Source: Parelaphostrongylus tenuis (lineage: Eukaryota > Nematoda > Chromadorea > Rhabditida > Metastrongylidae). Taken from it: a stretch of DNA of 64,000 bases. The position numbers and the translations under genes are program-made. This document shows positions 29,501-40,642 of this stretch, piece by piece (the stretch's first letter is position 1; each line of letters begins with the position of its first letter). The stretch lies in the NCBI GenBank assembly GCA_019055375.1, contig JAHQIW010000156.1, positions 1 to 64,000 on the forward strand, given 5' to 3'. The notes under the pieces were generated by a model. It made no database searches. It saw only the letters and a program-made list of their open reading frames with translations, and was not told the DNA's origin.

Positions 29501-30185
29501 GCGTGGTTGAGAGAGTAAGAAGGCGCCGTGGCCGCGTGGACGTGATGCTCCTTGCGGCGGGCGTGGAGCTGAGCTCGATCTCCCCTCTCTCCCTCCGACC
29601 CTTCTTCTCCCAACACTCTCCAGCACTCAAGAAAAACGCCGTAAGCTCATCATCACGAATGAGATAGTGGGAACTTGCTTTCGGCTAGTAGAATCTATCA
29701 CAAAATCTACTCTGAAAGGTTACGCTTTGAAATTAACAGACGGCGACCTCTAATTATCGTACAGTAGACAAGTAACTAGAAAAAAATATCTGCCCCACCT
29801 AGGACGCTGACTAAATGTACTAAGTGTCAAATCCGTTGATGTAGACTTGCTTTCAGCTGAGTTGATGCAATGCGATGTGCCTTTTGGGAGCTATAAATGG
29901 CAAGTCTTGTAAACATTCAAAAACATGCGGCCATTCTGGTTTCGCTACCCTCTGCAATGATAGGATGTGCAGTGATGTCATAAGGTCAAAGTAAGGGAAA
30001 AAATTTGCCACATCTCTGCTATAGGAAACTTTTTTCTGCGAAGGTCTCTTTTGCTGTATGGAGACTTCCACTTACCTCTCAATAATTTTTGAAGCTTGGA
30101 TCTCAGACCTCAAACGTTTATTTGAATATTTTTTGAAGGCCTTCTTAGCGCGGTGTAGTGATAAAGCAAGGTCGAATTTCACACG
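29501..30185. other. No gene recognised (includes a GC-rich patch)
   Basis: A GC-rich stretch at about 29520-29625 (gccgtggccgcgtggacg, then a pyrimidine-rich tract) is unlike its AT-rich neighbours. A 72-codon minus frame at 30071-29853 has no recognisable motif. Confidence 0.4.
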
Positions 30186-30189
30186 CCGC

Positions 30190-30740
30190 GCACATTATCG
30201 CCAGTAATTTCGTTATATATCCAAAAATTTTTCCTTAGTTTCGCAAAAGGCCTTTCTGTATTGATACTGTGAAAAAAAACGTTGTTCTATCATTTTCCAG
30301 ACTTAGGCTTTCTATTTTATTTCAATATTATTTATCAAACGCTTTTGAGCGTGAGCTTATGCACGAAAAGCATATGAAAGTTCCTATTTACTGTTAACGC
30401 ATAAGAGTCATACGTCTCACCTGAAGAAACGAAAGAAACCGTAAATCAAATCAAAGATCACTCAGCACGATCGATCAAGCCGTCCCGAAAAGCGATAAGT
30501 CCAAGTGTAAAACACGATTTTTTTTAGCGCTCTCACAGCGCTCTATGAATACTCTTTCCAATGCATATTTAGTTTCAGAAGTGGCGTGATTCGAGCTAAC
30601 GACTGAGTATTGAAAATATGACGAAAAGCCATTTGCAGACCTAGCCGTGCAAATAAAGCACTACAAGCACTTCAGGTTTGAAGCTCTATGTCTTTTCGCT
30701 GCTGCAGCATTTTAGGAAGGCTTTTCGAAAAAAAAATAGT
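30190..30740. repeat. Possible diverged copy of repeat D
   Basis: Blocks such as aaagccatttgcagacctag / ccgtgcaaataaagc resemble the middle of repeat D copies (23890-23940, 25320-25360). Similarity is patchy. Confidence 0.35.
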
Positions 30741-31079
30741 CGCGAAATCTCTGAGATACGAGCTACCGAATAATTATTAGAAGCTGAGGAAAAATCGGAA
30801 AAGGTGTTGTACTCAAAAGCAAATAGATGGTCTCTGATAATAGCTATCGAATATTCTTTTCAAATAGCATCACAAGAATTTGCAAAGTCGAATCTACAGT
30901 TCGTAGCTATATTTGAAAACACTATATCTAATGTTTCGTCACTATTCATAAGCTGTCCTAATTCGAATTTATATAGTAAGTAGCAAAATAAAAAGAAAGG
31001 TAGTTCTAAAAATCCAACAGAACAGCATATTTTTGATATTCCACATCAAATCCAACGAAATTTTGTTGCAGCAAGGAGT

Positions 31080-31445
31080 CGGAGCTTTACTGTAAGCGGT
31101 TTTACTTACCCACTTCCCATGATTTTCTCCGGCACACCCACGGCCCACACCCAGTTTCCTGCTATTGCAGCTACTAGAGAGGCTGCTAGCTCATTTGTAT
31201 CGCGCCTTGTAAAGCAAACAGTAAGCTCGCAAATTTTATGTTCCAAGTTTCCTGTTCGCAATTTTATGATTTTTGCAAAAGTGGGCCTAAATTTTTGGGA
31301 TTTTATCACCATTATATTATTAGCACGGTATCTCAACATAGCTCGACATAGTACAATTGAAGACCTTTCATGTTAACCCTACCAGTTAATGAAGTATGTT
31401 TTTCCAGCTTATTGATGTTCTCGAACAGCAAGTCCGTGCGCAGGT
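31080..31445 (+). CDS. Unassigned exon-like segments
   Basis: A frame at about 31119-31210 (PAIAATREAASSFVSRLVKQ) ends at a donor (gtaagc). A short segment at about 31409-31443 (LIDVLEQQVRAQ) is bounded by TTTTTCCAG and gtatcc. Joined, they give an amphipathic helical stretch. I do not recognise the protein. It could be a stray WASHC4-like middle exon or a chance frame. Confidence 0.25.
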
Positions 31446-31449
31446 ATCC

Positions 31450-32480
31450 CTGATTTTATAATCTTAAACATTTTGAATCAGCATGATACAATCAGCACTG
31501 ATCCCTTGAAATGCAAAGATGCGTCTGCTATCAGTGCACAATTTATGAGTACGCTTATAACTTCCAGTATCAGCTCGGAAGCGGCACTAGAGGGTAAAGT
31601 ACATGTTGGATGTTAGCAGTACTATTGTTATTATCACTAGAAAATAGATTCGTTTTGGAGTATCACGACTTTGCCTAGGCGCTGGCTGAAAATTAGCTCA
31701 ATTTACGTTCAAGCCTTTTTCGGTCTCACCCGCGTCAGTAGAGGATCACGTTTCTCTGAGTTCGTGAGATTGATAAAGATATGTTAGCGTTCACTACAAC
31801 CCACAGATGCTAATGACTGCCGCACTGATAGTCTAAGAATGTCCATTTGAGGCTATCTCACATTTCCACAGAGAATCGATCGCACTATCAATCAACGACA
31901 TTTGTGACTAAGTAGGAAAAACATCAAGTCTAAGTCAAACCGTAATTAACTCATGAGAGAGACGAATCAAACGAACGAAGGTGCTAGAATACGAATGCCA
32001 TTGTGAATGATTCGTGTAAAAAGTATTATTGTGTATTTAAGGATTGTCCACGACATAGCCTATATTATTTGTCGTCTTGCCAGTCTTTTCATTCAAAGAT
32101 TGAATAAGAAGACGAAAATTGTTAAGTCCTAGGACTAAAAAGAGGTAGGTCAGGATACGAAATTTCTTGGAAAAAATTCGTGTGCCATAAATACGATGAA
32201 AGGGTCAAATTCGACGGTGCCTATTAGAGATAGTGAGATGTTCTGAACTGCCTAATGAATGGATTGAATTTTGTACATTATTATTGAAGATATTGTGGAA
32301 AACATGCTTCGGTTTATTGTATTTATTAAGGCAAAAATATACAGAGTTAAAAGACTAAGAAATCTCAATAGAGAATTGTAATTCCTGTCCTAGCGACAGC
32401 ATAATATTTTGACATAGATTATTATTCTTGGCAATTATAAGAAGGGCAGAACACAAAGTACTAAAAGAGACTATTTTCCG
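31450..32480. other. No gene recognised
   Basis: AT-rich spacer with stops in all frames upstream of Penelope copy 2. No repeat match was found within the window. Confidence 0.5.
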
Positions 32481-32486
32481 TAATTG

Positions 32487-32970
32487 CGCAATAAATCCCA
32501 GGTCCGACTATCTATTAACCTCGTCATAGTTTGAATAAATCAGTATCTTCTTCTGTTTAGCCGCTCCGAGGTGTTAATGGTATTATTTATTGAATATCAG
32601 CGAAGCACATAACAATACAGTTGATAATGCAGCACGTAACAGTCGTGGTGGCTAAAAATGAAGTTTTTTCTATGCGACCCAAAAATTTATCTCTTACATT
32701 TTCTGCTAGGCTTATGAAGGCCTTTGATTCAATAATTTTGCGAATCAATTTGACCTTTCCAGGCTCTGAAGATGGCGAACCTTGCCGAAACGTTAGCCAC
32801 CACGACTGTTGTAATATTCGTGCTGCATTATTAACTGTATTGTTATATGCTACGCTGATATTCAATAAATACTATTATTAATTATTAACACCTCGGAGCG
32901 GCTAAACAGAAGAAGATACTGATTTATTCGAACTATGCCGAAGTTAATAGATAATGGGTCCTGGGATTTA
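32487..32970. repeat. Penelope 5' inverted duplication (pseudo-LTR hairpin) with hammerhead-like core
   Basis: Arms 32487-32655 and 32800-32970 are near-perfect inverted copies, including tatcttcttctgtttagccg against cggctaaacagaagaagata. The right arm contains CTGAAGATGGC...GCC GAAAC at 32764-32792, which resembles a hammerhead core (CTGANGA, GGC/GCC stem, GAAA), although one unpaired T and the downstream triplet are non-ideal. Inverted pseudo-LTRs are a known Penelope feature. Confidence 0.6.
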
Positions 32971-35900
32971 CTACAAACTGTTCCAGCCAAATATTTCCGA
33001 CTAGTGAAAGAGACCCTGTCACTAAGAAAGATCGTCTTAGCTAGACAAACAATTATTTTCCTCCGTCGCTGCCTAAAACACCGAATCGTTCCCATCTTCA
33101 TCAGGCGAAAACGACTTCACGAGCTATGCGGGCGACCAGAAGATCAACGAGTATTGAGCATCGAATTAAGACTCCTACGAGAAGCACTTCGATTCAAACA
33201 AGATCTAATGTATTCTCATCCATAGAAGTGTGAGTCGAAAGAATTTTATTGTGTTCAGTATTTAGAGGATCGCCTTTGGAGGAGAATCAAGGGTGGGTCA
33301 ATTTTGATTTGCGAATCTATTAGGTCAAACGCTAAAGTAACCTTATGCAGAAAATTTGAATAAACTTTTGAACAATTCGCATAGGCAAACTTCAACAAAA
33401 CACTATAACACCGTTAACGAAAGCCCTAAGAGTCTAACTAACATCAATAATGTGCCGGAAACATCAAGGGTCACCGTGTTAGGAGGCATGACTCTTCCCG
33501 ATAATGCGCGCTCGCTCTTAGAAATGGGCCCCACTTTCTCACCAGCGCAATCCATTTCTAAGGAAAACGTGTGTAGTATCGCGTGCAGTTTGCAAGACCT
33601 TCAAGATCGGCTCCGCTATAAAGCTAGACTAGAACCATTCAATAGGCGCGAACAGCAGGGAAATGTAGAGGCATTGCCAACACCGCCTTCTCCTCGAGCG
33701 TTCTTTAGACAACAAGGCCCTAATAATGAAGTGGATATAAATTTTCGCATATTTTCGGAAGAAACTCTTAGAATCCTTAATCAATCGCGAAAAAAGTTTA
33801 GCTCCAACCTAACATCAACGCAGAAAAACGGCATACATCAGATACGGGAGCTAATAAAGTCCAAAACCATTCGACTGTCAGTTAGTGATAATGGAGGAGA
33901 GTTCGTAGTAATTCCCCATAAGTTGGATGTTGAAATAACGAAAAAACATCTAGAGGACACCACACTCTATCGTCCATCATCCAGTAAGGAATTTCAAAAA
34001 CAATATCGAAAGTTGAATAGTGAATGGGTAAAAATAGCAAGTTCGGCTGATTTAAAATCTTCCGTTATTTCTCAACTAAAACTTAGTCCACCATCATGCC
34101 CCGTCTTGTACTTACTTATTAAGACTCATAAGTTGGAATGTACTGATGATCTTGCGTCTACTGATCCATCAAAATTCAAAGTTAGACCCATCATCAGCTG
34201 TGTAGACGGGCCAACGGATAGAATAACGTGGTTTTTAAACTTAATAGTAGTCCAACTACTAAAACACATTCCAGCCCATCTTACCAATACCCAAATGTTC
34301 TTGAATCATCTACGTAACGCGTCTCCCACCAACGCGTACGTAATGGAATCGTTCGACGTAACCGCTCTTTATACAAACGTGTCGAATGAGTCCGCAATGC
34401 AAGCCATATGCGAGCTTCTAACGGAGCACGAACAAACTACGAACATGTATGGCTTCTCCATTCGGCAGATCATGGCTCTCTTAAAAGAGTGCCTAAGCTG
34501 CTTATTCTTTAGATGGTCTGGGAATTATTTTGCGCAGATCAAAGGACTGGAAATTGGACAACGACTAGCTCCGACCCTTGCTATCGCTTTTATGTTAAAG
34601 TAGAGGCACCAATATTCGATGTCCGGCCGTTACTCTACTGTAGGTATATAGATGATTGTTTTGTCGTCTGCTCAACGCAAGAGGCGAAGGGCAAATGTTT
34701 TGAGTTGTTAAATAGCCAGTTAGAGTACATAACGTTCACCCGTGAGAAACCTAAGGCAAATTGGCTTCCATTTTCAAACGTTCAAGTCAAGCGTCCAAGA
34801 ACTCTTTCAACAAAAAGTGGTGCCGTCAAGCCAAGGAACAAAAACATCCTGGTCCATTACCTATCTTCTCATTCGTCGCACACAAAATACGCACTTATGA
34901 AAAACATGTTTCGAACAGCTGCTAATGTGTGCACAGGAAAAGAATACAAGGTAGAGTTCTGAGCTTGGCGCGAAAAATAGCCACCTTTAATGGCTACAAC
35001 ACCACGGAAGCTTCTCGGGTTAAATTTGGAGAAGATTCGGTGCCCCTATACGGAAGGTCTAGCGAAGATAACTTTCCATTCATCCTGCATTTTATTTCTA
35101 ACGATGTGCGTGCAGGCATTAAACGCTGCTTAAAAAGAGCAGGTTTAGATGATTCTGTAGCAGTAGTCGAGATACCACCAAAAACACTAAAACGTCAATT
35201 AGTCCGCAACCGATTGTATGATCGTCTCTACGAAACCAACGACTGCAAGGTTTGCTCAAACGGCAGAGACGGCGACTGCATGAGGTCGGGTACAATTTAC
35301 CTGATCTCTTGCGAGGCATGCGGGGATGAATATATTGGCGAAAAGGGTAGACCACTCTGCATCCGCGTAAAAGAGCACCTAGCTGGGAAACGTAATTCCG
35401 ACCCAAAAACCTCACTACGCCGCATGGGGAACAGAAGCATAAGGGAGCAGATTTTGACGTTAAATTCACTGTTTTGCACAGGAATTGAAAACGTTTACGC
35501 GTAAAACTTTGGAAGCTTTTTGGATACATAGCAAAGGCCCAAAAATGAACCGCAAAGAGGAATGCCTCGTAATAACGCGTAACCTAGCACAATATCTTAG
35601 GCTAATATTTCCGACCTGAGCCAGGCACAGTCTCATACTAGCACAGACTCCAAGTGGCAGGTCTTCAATTATTAATTGAAAGACCTAAAACATCTAAGCG
35701 GGCAGTGTTTTTGATTTATCCTTATATCATTGAATCAATGGCCTCATTTTTCTTACTTCTCACTGACTCACTCTCGTCGCAGCTTGAATACACTTTATTT
35801 TTTCGATATGCCGTGAAATCCTTAGACGGTGCTATTCGGTTTCAAGAGGGCAAGTGAAAAACTGCTGCCATTCGCTGAAGAAGAGCTTTTCACAGGGTGT

Positions 35901-36065
35901 AGTAACCATTCGGAAGCTGAGACTCCAGACAAAGGCCACATCGCAGGTTTCCGAAAGAAGAGAAGACTTTTGACGTTTCGAAGGACATTCGTTGGCTTCA
36001 GGCACACATATTTCTCACCGGGCAGGGTTCTTTCTTTGGACGATTAGTAATCTTTCGATAGCGTA
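32487..36065 (+). mobile_element. Penelope-like retroelement, near full length (copy 2)
   Basis: The element begins with a long hairpin: 32487-32655 is the inverted copy of 32800-32970. An N-terminal frame lies at 32935-33225. The main frame 33356-34603 includes the fingers motif LYLLIKTHK, FDVTALYTN and GLEIGQRLAPTLAIAFM. A one-base loss near 34594 gives TAG. The palm YIDD resumes in 34513-34962. The GIY-YIG endonuclease is at 34929-35504 (GTIYLISCEACGDEYIGE). The non-coding tail runs to about 36065. Relative to copy 1 it has about 110 extra bases at 35710-35818. Its reverse transcriptase would prime at target nicks made by the endonuclease. At least three frame breaks; inactive. Confidence 0.9.
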
Positions 36066-36399
36066 ATCGTTTCTGATTCCAACACTGTGCTTATATCCTG
36101 GAAAGACCGTTTCTCAGAACGGCAGCATGTAAAGTAAGTTGCGTTCCCATTTGCAGTCAGAGGGGCCTTTGGCCAATTCACGTGCCTGTGAGTGAGACCA
36201 ATCACGTGAACTGCTGACGCGGTACTTCTCTACGCGTTGATGTGTCCGAAAAACTGATGATGATCGCGTCATCGAACGTGGTTGCCTCAGTCAGCCGCAC
36301 ATGAAGTGGCCAAAGACTCCCGCTGATCGCAGATGGGAATTCAGCTTGTTTTACCTGTACGTCGTTTCGTAGAAATCGTCTTTTCACGATCTAATCACG

Positions 36400-36655
36400 T
36401 CGTTGGAACCTGACGATTACGCTATCGAATGATTACTGAAGAATAGTCCAAAGAAAGAGTTCCGTCTGGCGAGAAACGTGCGCGTATGCAGAGCAAGAAA
36501 TATTCTTCTGTAGCGACGTAAAAAGGCGATTTCGAAGACCGACCACGTGGGTTGTAGCTTGAAGTCTCAGCTTTCGATTGGTTATTAACACTCCTATGAA
36601 AACTTTCTCTCCAGCAGCGAATGATGATCGGTTTTCATTTGTCCTCTGACAACTG
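36400..36655 (-). repeat. Inverted diverged Penelope 3' tail
   Basis: On the minus strand this matches the plus-strand tail at 35855-36070: gaaagctgagact, aacggaactctttctttgga and taatcattcgatagcgtaat. With the preceding tail it forms a spaced inverted repeat. A third tail fragment lies at 60500-60770 (tgtgcttatatcctgaaaag). Confidence 0.55.
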
Positions 36656-36763
36656 AAATAAACCCCTCAGACAATGACGTCACTAGATCAGTAAAAACTG
36701 ACGAGTGACTCATTCCTTAGATATATTTGTACTTGTCCTGTATACCTTGAAATAATGAACGGT

Positions 36764-36782
36764 TTTCTTTGACGTTCAGGGA
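36764..36782 (+). promoter_or_regulatory. Likely trans-splice acceptor of TSR1
   Basis: TTTTCTTTGACGTTCAG ends at 36779, three bases before the TSR1 ATG at 36783. In nematodes an acceptor this close to the start codon is characteristic of spliced-leader addition. A short upstream 5' exon is the alternative. Confidence 0.5.
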
Positions 36783-36885
36783 ATGAGCACTGGTCAACAA
36801 CCCGGTGTTTTCAAGAAGCCTGCAAAGCAGCACAAGACATTCAAAGGAAAACGTTCGAAAGGACGGATTGATGCTGAAAATCGAG
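36783..36885 (+). CDS. TSR1: TSR1 ribosome-maturation factor, first exon
   Basis: TSR1 is a catalytically dead, GTPase-like factor needed for late 40S ribosomal subunit maturation. This exon encodes the basic N-terminus (GVFKKPAKQHKTFKGKRSKG) and ends CGA G / gttttc, phase 1. Start chosen at the ATG three bases after a strong acceptor. The next exon that fits by phase and homology (G plus GT CGA GTA) is on the opposite strand at 38400-38270, so the gene is interrupted by an inversion. Confidence 0.75.
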
Positions 36886-37070
36886 GTTTTCCTTGAATTC
36901 TTTGCTCTTCTACTCAAGGATTTTTCATGCTAGAGTTTAATGTTCCACTGGTAGTTTCTTGTATAATTTAGCTAATTTCACAAGGTTGAAACTAAGATTT
37001 ATTCGACTGACGTCCTCGGCCTCCGATTGTAACGTATAACATAGAGGTGAGAGATTGTGGAGATTATATT

Positions 37071-37160
37071 ATTATATATATATATATATATATTACTATT
37101 ATTATGTATATTATTATTATTATATATTATTATAGTGTATTATTATTATTATTTCATGTG
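37071..37160. repeat. AT-rich microsatellite
   Basis: A (TA)n tract followed by TTA/ATT repeats, lying near one edge of the inverted TSR1 block. The frames over it encode only low-complexity Ile/Tyr strings. Confidence 0.85.
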
Positions 37161-37744
37161 GAGATTTATCCATACAGTGTATGTAGAGTATATTTATTTC
37201 TATTCAACCAGATTTTCCTTGTTTCAAAATGAATCAACTTTCATCCTGAAGACAAGGATTTGTAGATCCTAAGGATTATTTAGTTAGCTATAAAAGCATT
37301 TCATATGAATCTTAAGGACTTCGCTTTTTTAATCAGATTTCTGCTATTAACTTCGTGTCGGCTAAACAAGGGAAGTCCTTAAGATTCACATACATCAAAT
37401 ATTAATTCCAAGGTTTATAGAAAGCTAATCTCTTTAACTAATTGTATCACAGCAGATAAGGTCCATTTTGAGTCACTGTATGTCGATTTGAGAAAAAAGC
37501 AGCCATTATATTCCCTCAGTATTCCTCCTGTGTAGGTCGCACCGCTGTAGGTATTGATCGATCTTTCGCAAGAATGTAACAGTTTCAGGTAAGTGATCAC
37601 AATTATCACTGATCGTACACATTAATTTCTCGCTAAATAAAGGTGAATGATATTTAGCCGAGAGTACAGCCATGCCCATCATCAGACCCAGCAGGGCCGA
37701 ACTTGAAATAACTAGATAAGATAGAAAATAGAAGACCGACTGAC

Positions 37745-38400
37745 CGTGTGCTTTCATAATTGTGAGGAGTAAGTGATTGTCCTGACTCAGTTCTACATGA
37801 CACGGCCACAGCAAGCACACCAGATCCGATACCTAAAGTTCCAGGATCAATTCATTTAGACCACTGGTACGTGAAAATTCTAGAAATTTCTGCTAGGAAA
37901 CCTACTTTGATACAATCAAGAACATCGTCAACCTTCTCACGGTCCGGCATGAGAAAACCAATTCGTGACTTGAGCTTAGGAACACTGGAAAATGCTTGGA
38001 TTGTATGGATAATCATCTTCGACAGAGAAGTCAGAGATGAGAACACCTACGCAAAGTACACAACATTGTGTCCTAACGTGGTTACGATCGTTTCATCGCA
38101 GTTCGACAGATCCGAGGCGAATTCAGACGCTTTGTAACTATTTCCGAGAGCCAGAACTGTCTAGAACACATAGGAAGTCAATCAGAAGTATCAACAAAAG
38201 TAACACAGTAATTGAATAAACAAGTAGAAAGGATAAGCATACAGTCAATGAAGGTGCGTGAAAAGTTACTTCATGACCTCGGCGCTGCTCGAAAAGAGCT
38301 TTTCGCTTATTTGCTCGAATTTGGGCAGCTTGTTGGTGACGTTCCTGCTTTGACAGAAGTCGTTTACGTGAGTGAATAGCCTCTGAGATCACTACTCGAC
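37745..38400 (-). CDS. TSR1: TSR1 N-terminal exons 2-5 in inverted orientation
   Basis: Minus-strand exons: 38400-38270 (basic helix, LSKQERHQQAAQIRANKRKA), 38160-38051 (TVLALGNSYKASEFA...VVYFA), 37984-37906 (VPKLKSRIGFLMPDREKVDD) and 37832-about 37745 (VSDLVCLLWPCHVELSQDNH). Phases join correctly throughout and match the first part of TSR1, including the region around its degenerate G-domain. The flanking TSR1 exons (36783-36885 and 40643-41979) are on the plus strand. Residues that should follow (roughly the middle 300) were not found in the window. Confidence 0.82.
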
Positions 38401-38629
38401 CTAAAAACAATTAATCAAATCTGGGAATTACTGGAAATTGACTGCCCGTTAACCTCGACATAACCAGTCAATAGTAACATCTTTTAGGGTTTAGCTAATA
38501 TGAGATTTAGACAAAAATTCAATAGTTCCATATGAACCTTTAGATCAAACGACTGTGGACAATCTGCTCAAAATCACTGACTCTAGATAGGAACGAAGTA
38601 GTCGATATATTGGGATAAAGGATAGAGTT

Positions 38630-38800
38630 CTCGGCGTTGATCAATCCCTGAGGGATGCGCCATGCATTCGACTTCAATTTTTAACTTCGTTTGAGGTGAT
38701 TGAATGCATATCTGGCCTTTACAATGACTCGCGGAGGCCTCCCGCTGAACCGAGTCAGTGCTGCTTATACTCCCAGATGAGTCTGAGACCTGTCTAGTAC
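38630..38800 (-). repeat. tRNA-derived SINE family B
   Basis: Reverse of the family body: gatcaatccctgagggatgc, gaggtgattgaatgcatatc, ctttacaatgactcgcggag and gtcagtgctgcttatactcc. It lies between inverted and plus-strand TSR1 exons. Confidence 0.75.
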
Positions 38801-39487
38801 CGATTCCAAAAGTTTTTTTTTATGTAAGCTTATTGGCGTTCCTGAGTCGTTATCTTGATCAGACTGTTGTAGCACTTGTTCTGGTGAAGAGAAAGTGCAG
38901 GACACTATAACCAACTCTGGATTCGGACCAATCAACGAGGTCAGCCTTCGAAAACCGTATCCCCATATCCGAAGTATTCTGACCTCTGTGATAATGAAAT
39001 AGCGAACGACACTAGGAATCTTATTCGAAGACGCTTCAACTACTTTTTATAAAGATTCTTCCAAAAATATCCCAACGAAGTTCTGTTGAAAAACAACGGT
39101 TGAAATGTTGTTGAGTAATTTTTCTGGATACTTGGACGGTCCGTCTTCACGAACTGTGCGGACCTCAGCTCATGAAAATGTGCTGGTTTTGCTGTACTGT
39201 TTCCTGGAGTCCCACAGTAGACTTAGCCGTGGTTTCCTAACGTCGTCACCACATTAAAGCAGTCCCGGCCCCTTGTGAATCATAGGGAACTCACCACCAT
39301 GCGACTAGTAGCTACTAAGACGTGCGTCATTCGTGGTACATTCCTTGTTGTGTTTTTTCCATGAATGCCTTCAAAAAAATATGCAAAGCTTTCGTTAGTA
39401 CTCGGAATTAATATTAATTTAATGCATTTCGCACTGTTATGATGTTTTCTATATATCTAAGAGAATTGAGTGGTGAGCAAAAACGCG

Positions 39488-39560
39488 GCCTCGGACGGGA
39501 ATCGAACCCGTCTTTCATCCTATCCGGGCACGCGTGCTCTAACCACTACACCACCGAGGC
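39488..39560 (-). tRNA. tRNA-like sequence, best-preserved SINE A head
   Basis: 73 nt on the minus strand that folds as a cloverleaf: acceptor GCCTCGG/CCGAGGC (7 bp, perfect), D stem GTGT/GCAC with loop AGTGGTTAGA, anticodon stem with one mismatch (CGTGC/GGATG), and T stem ACGGG/CCCGT with loop TTCGATT. The anticodon position would read GGA, but base 33 is C instead of T and the variable arm is short, unlike tRNA-Ser. It is best read as a young SINE head or tRNA pseudogene rather than a working tRNA. Confidence 0.5.
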
Positions 39561-39964
39561 TTTGGTTAGTTCTTATAGTGTTTCTGAATCTACCAGTGAC
39601 ATTATCGGAAACTTTCACGCAAATGAAATGGCTTATGTAGGACATCACCATGGGACTCTAAGGAGGATCTGCCTTTGGATTATGCTCGTATCTTCCAATT
39701 TCAAAACTACAAAAGAACCAAAAAATTAGTTTTTGAATGAAATCGGGAGTATGACTCGACATCATGAGTTCATCCAGGACAGCATGTGACGTTGCAAATT
39801 GGTCGTGTTCCAGTATCACTCGCACGTATGTGTTATATTCTTACGTTTATTTACAAGAAATTTCCTGTTTTACCGCTATAGTAGTGCCATGACGTTACGA
39901 TTATAATATATCCATGGATGCTGAGTCTATGGAAAACCTACGACCCAGGCTGGCATTGAGTAAC

Positions 39965-40110
39965 GGAGCGATGGTCTCGGTGGTAGTTTGCGCTAGCTGC
40001 CGATGTGGGTGAAGTGCGAGTTCAACTTCCGTTTGGTGCCGAAGGTTTTGCATATCACTTAGCGTCTTTGCATATTGCTGTATTGTTTTATAACCGCTAG
40101 ATGCTGAAAC
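39965..40110 (+). repeat. tRNA-derived SINE family A
   Basis: Contains ggtctcggtggtagtttgcg, gcgagttcaacttccgtttg (B-box region), ttttgcatatcacttagcgt and the tail ttataaccgct. Confidence 0.6.
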
Positions 40111-40269
40111 TAAATGAGAAGTGGAGTTGAAATCTACTCAGAGAAATTAGTTCTAGTAACTGCTTTACGCAGGGTGCTTCATAATCTTTGATTGGGTGTA
40201 TTATTATATCTCTCATCCACAATTAATCTTGTCAAACGGCCTAAGCTCTGGTGTAATATCACAATATAT

Positions 40270-40535
40270 ATCCAATAATGTCGAGTGATACGCAAACCTT
40301 TCAACCTCAAACGGGAATCGAGTCCGCATCTCAACTTTCCGGGAGGCGCTTGCTAACCAATTTCACTACCGACTTGTATCGCAGAAAGAGTGATTGCAGA
40401 AGAGCAGCCTCGGAAGTGTAATCGGTTAGCATGCGCCACGGAAAAGTGATGTACGGGTTTGATTGCCGTGTGCGGTTTAAAGTTATGTGTATCACTCAAT
40501 ATTATCGGATATATATCGTTCATCTATTAAACGGG
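40270..40535. repeat. Head-to-head pair of family A SINEs
   Basis: A minus-strand copy (40270-40380, reverse of aacgggaatcgagtccgcat) abuts a plus-strand copy (40400-40530, gcctcggaagtgtaatcggt, gggtttgattgccgtg, tgtatcactcaatattatcg). Confidence 0.6.
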
Positions 40536-40642
40536 GAACATGACCTAAAAGTGCCTTTAAACGAGTGGTAAAGATAGTAATCAATGCTGAGTAGTGGCTT
40601 GTGTAGCTTATCTTATCTGAGGTTATTGATGAACATTGTTAG

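Noticed and set aside
32587..32881. Overlapping frames of 86-92 codons on both strands
   Set aside because: They lie in the arms and loop of the Penelope hairpin, and inverted repeats generate matching frames on both strands.
36259..36285. CTGATGATGATCGCG...CATCGAAC as a further hammerhead
   Set aside because: The conserved GAAA is GAAC, and no stem III or cleavage triplet follows.
37047..37272. Two plus-strand frames rich in Ile and Tyr
   Set aside because: Low-complexity translation of a TA/TTA microsatellite. The same holds for 60851-61360.
39488..39560. Genuine tRNA gene
   Set aside because: The cloverleaf is good, but C at position 33, an anticodon-stem mismatch, an anticodon that does not fit the short variable arm, and membership of a SINE family argue against a working tRNA.
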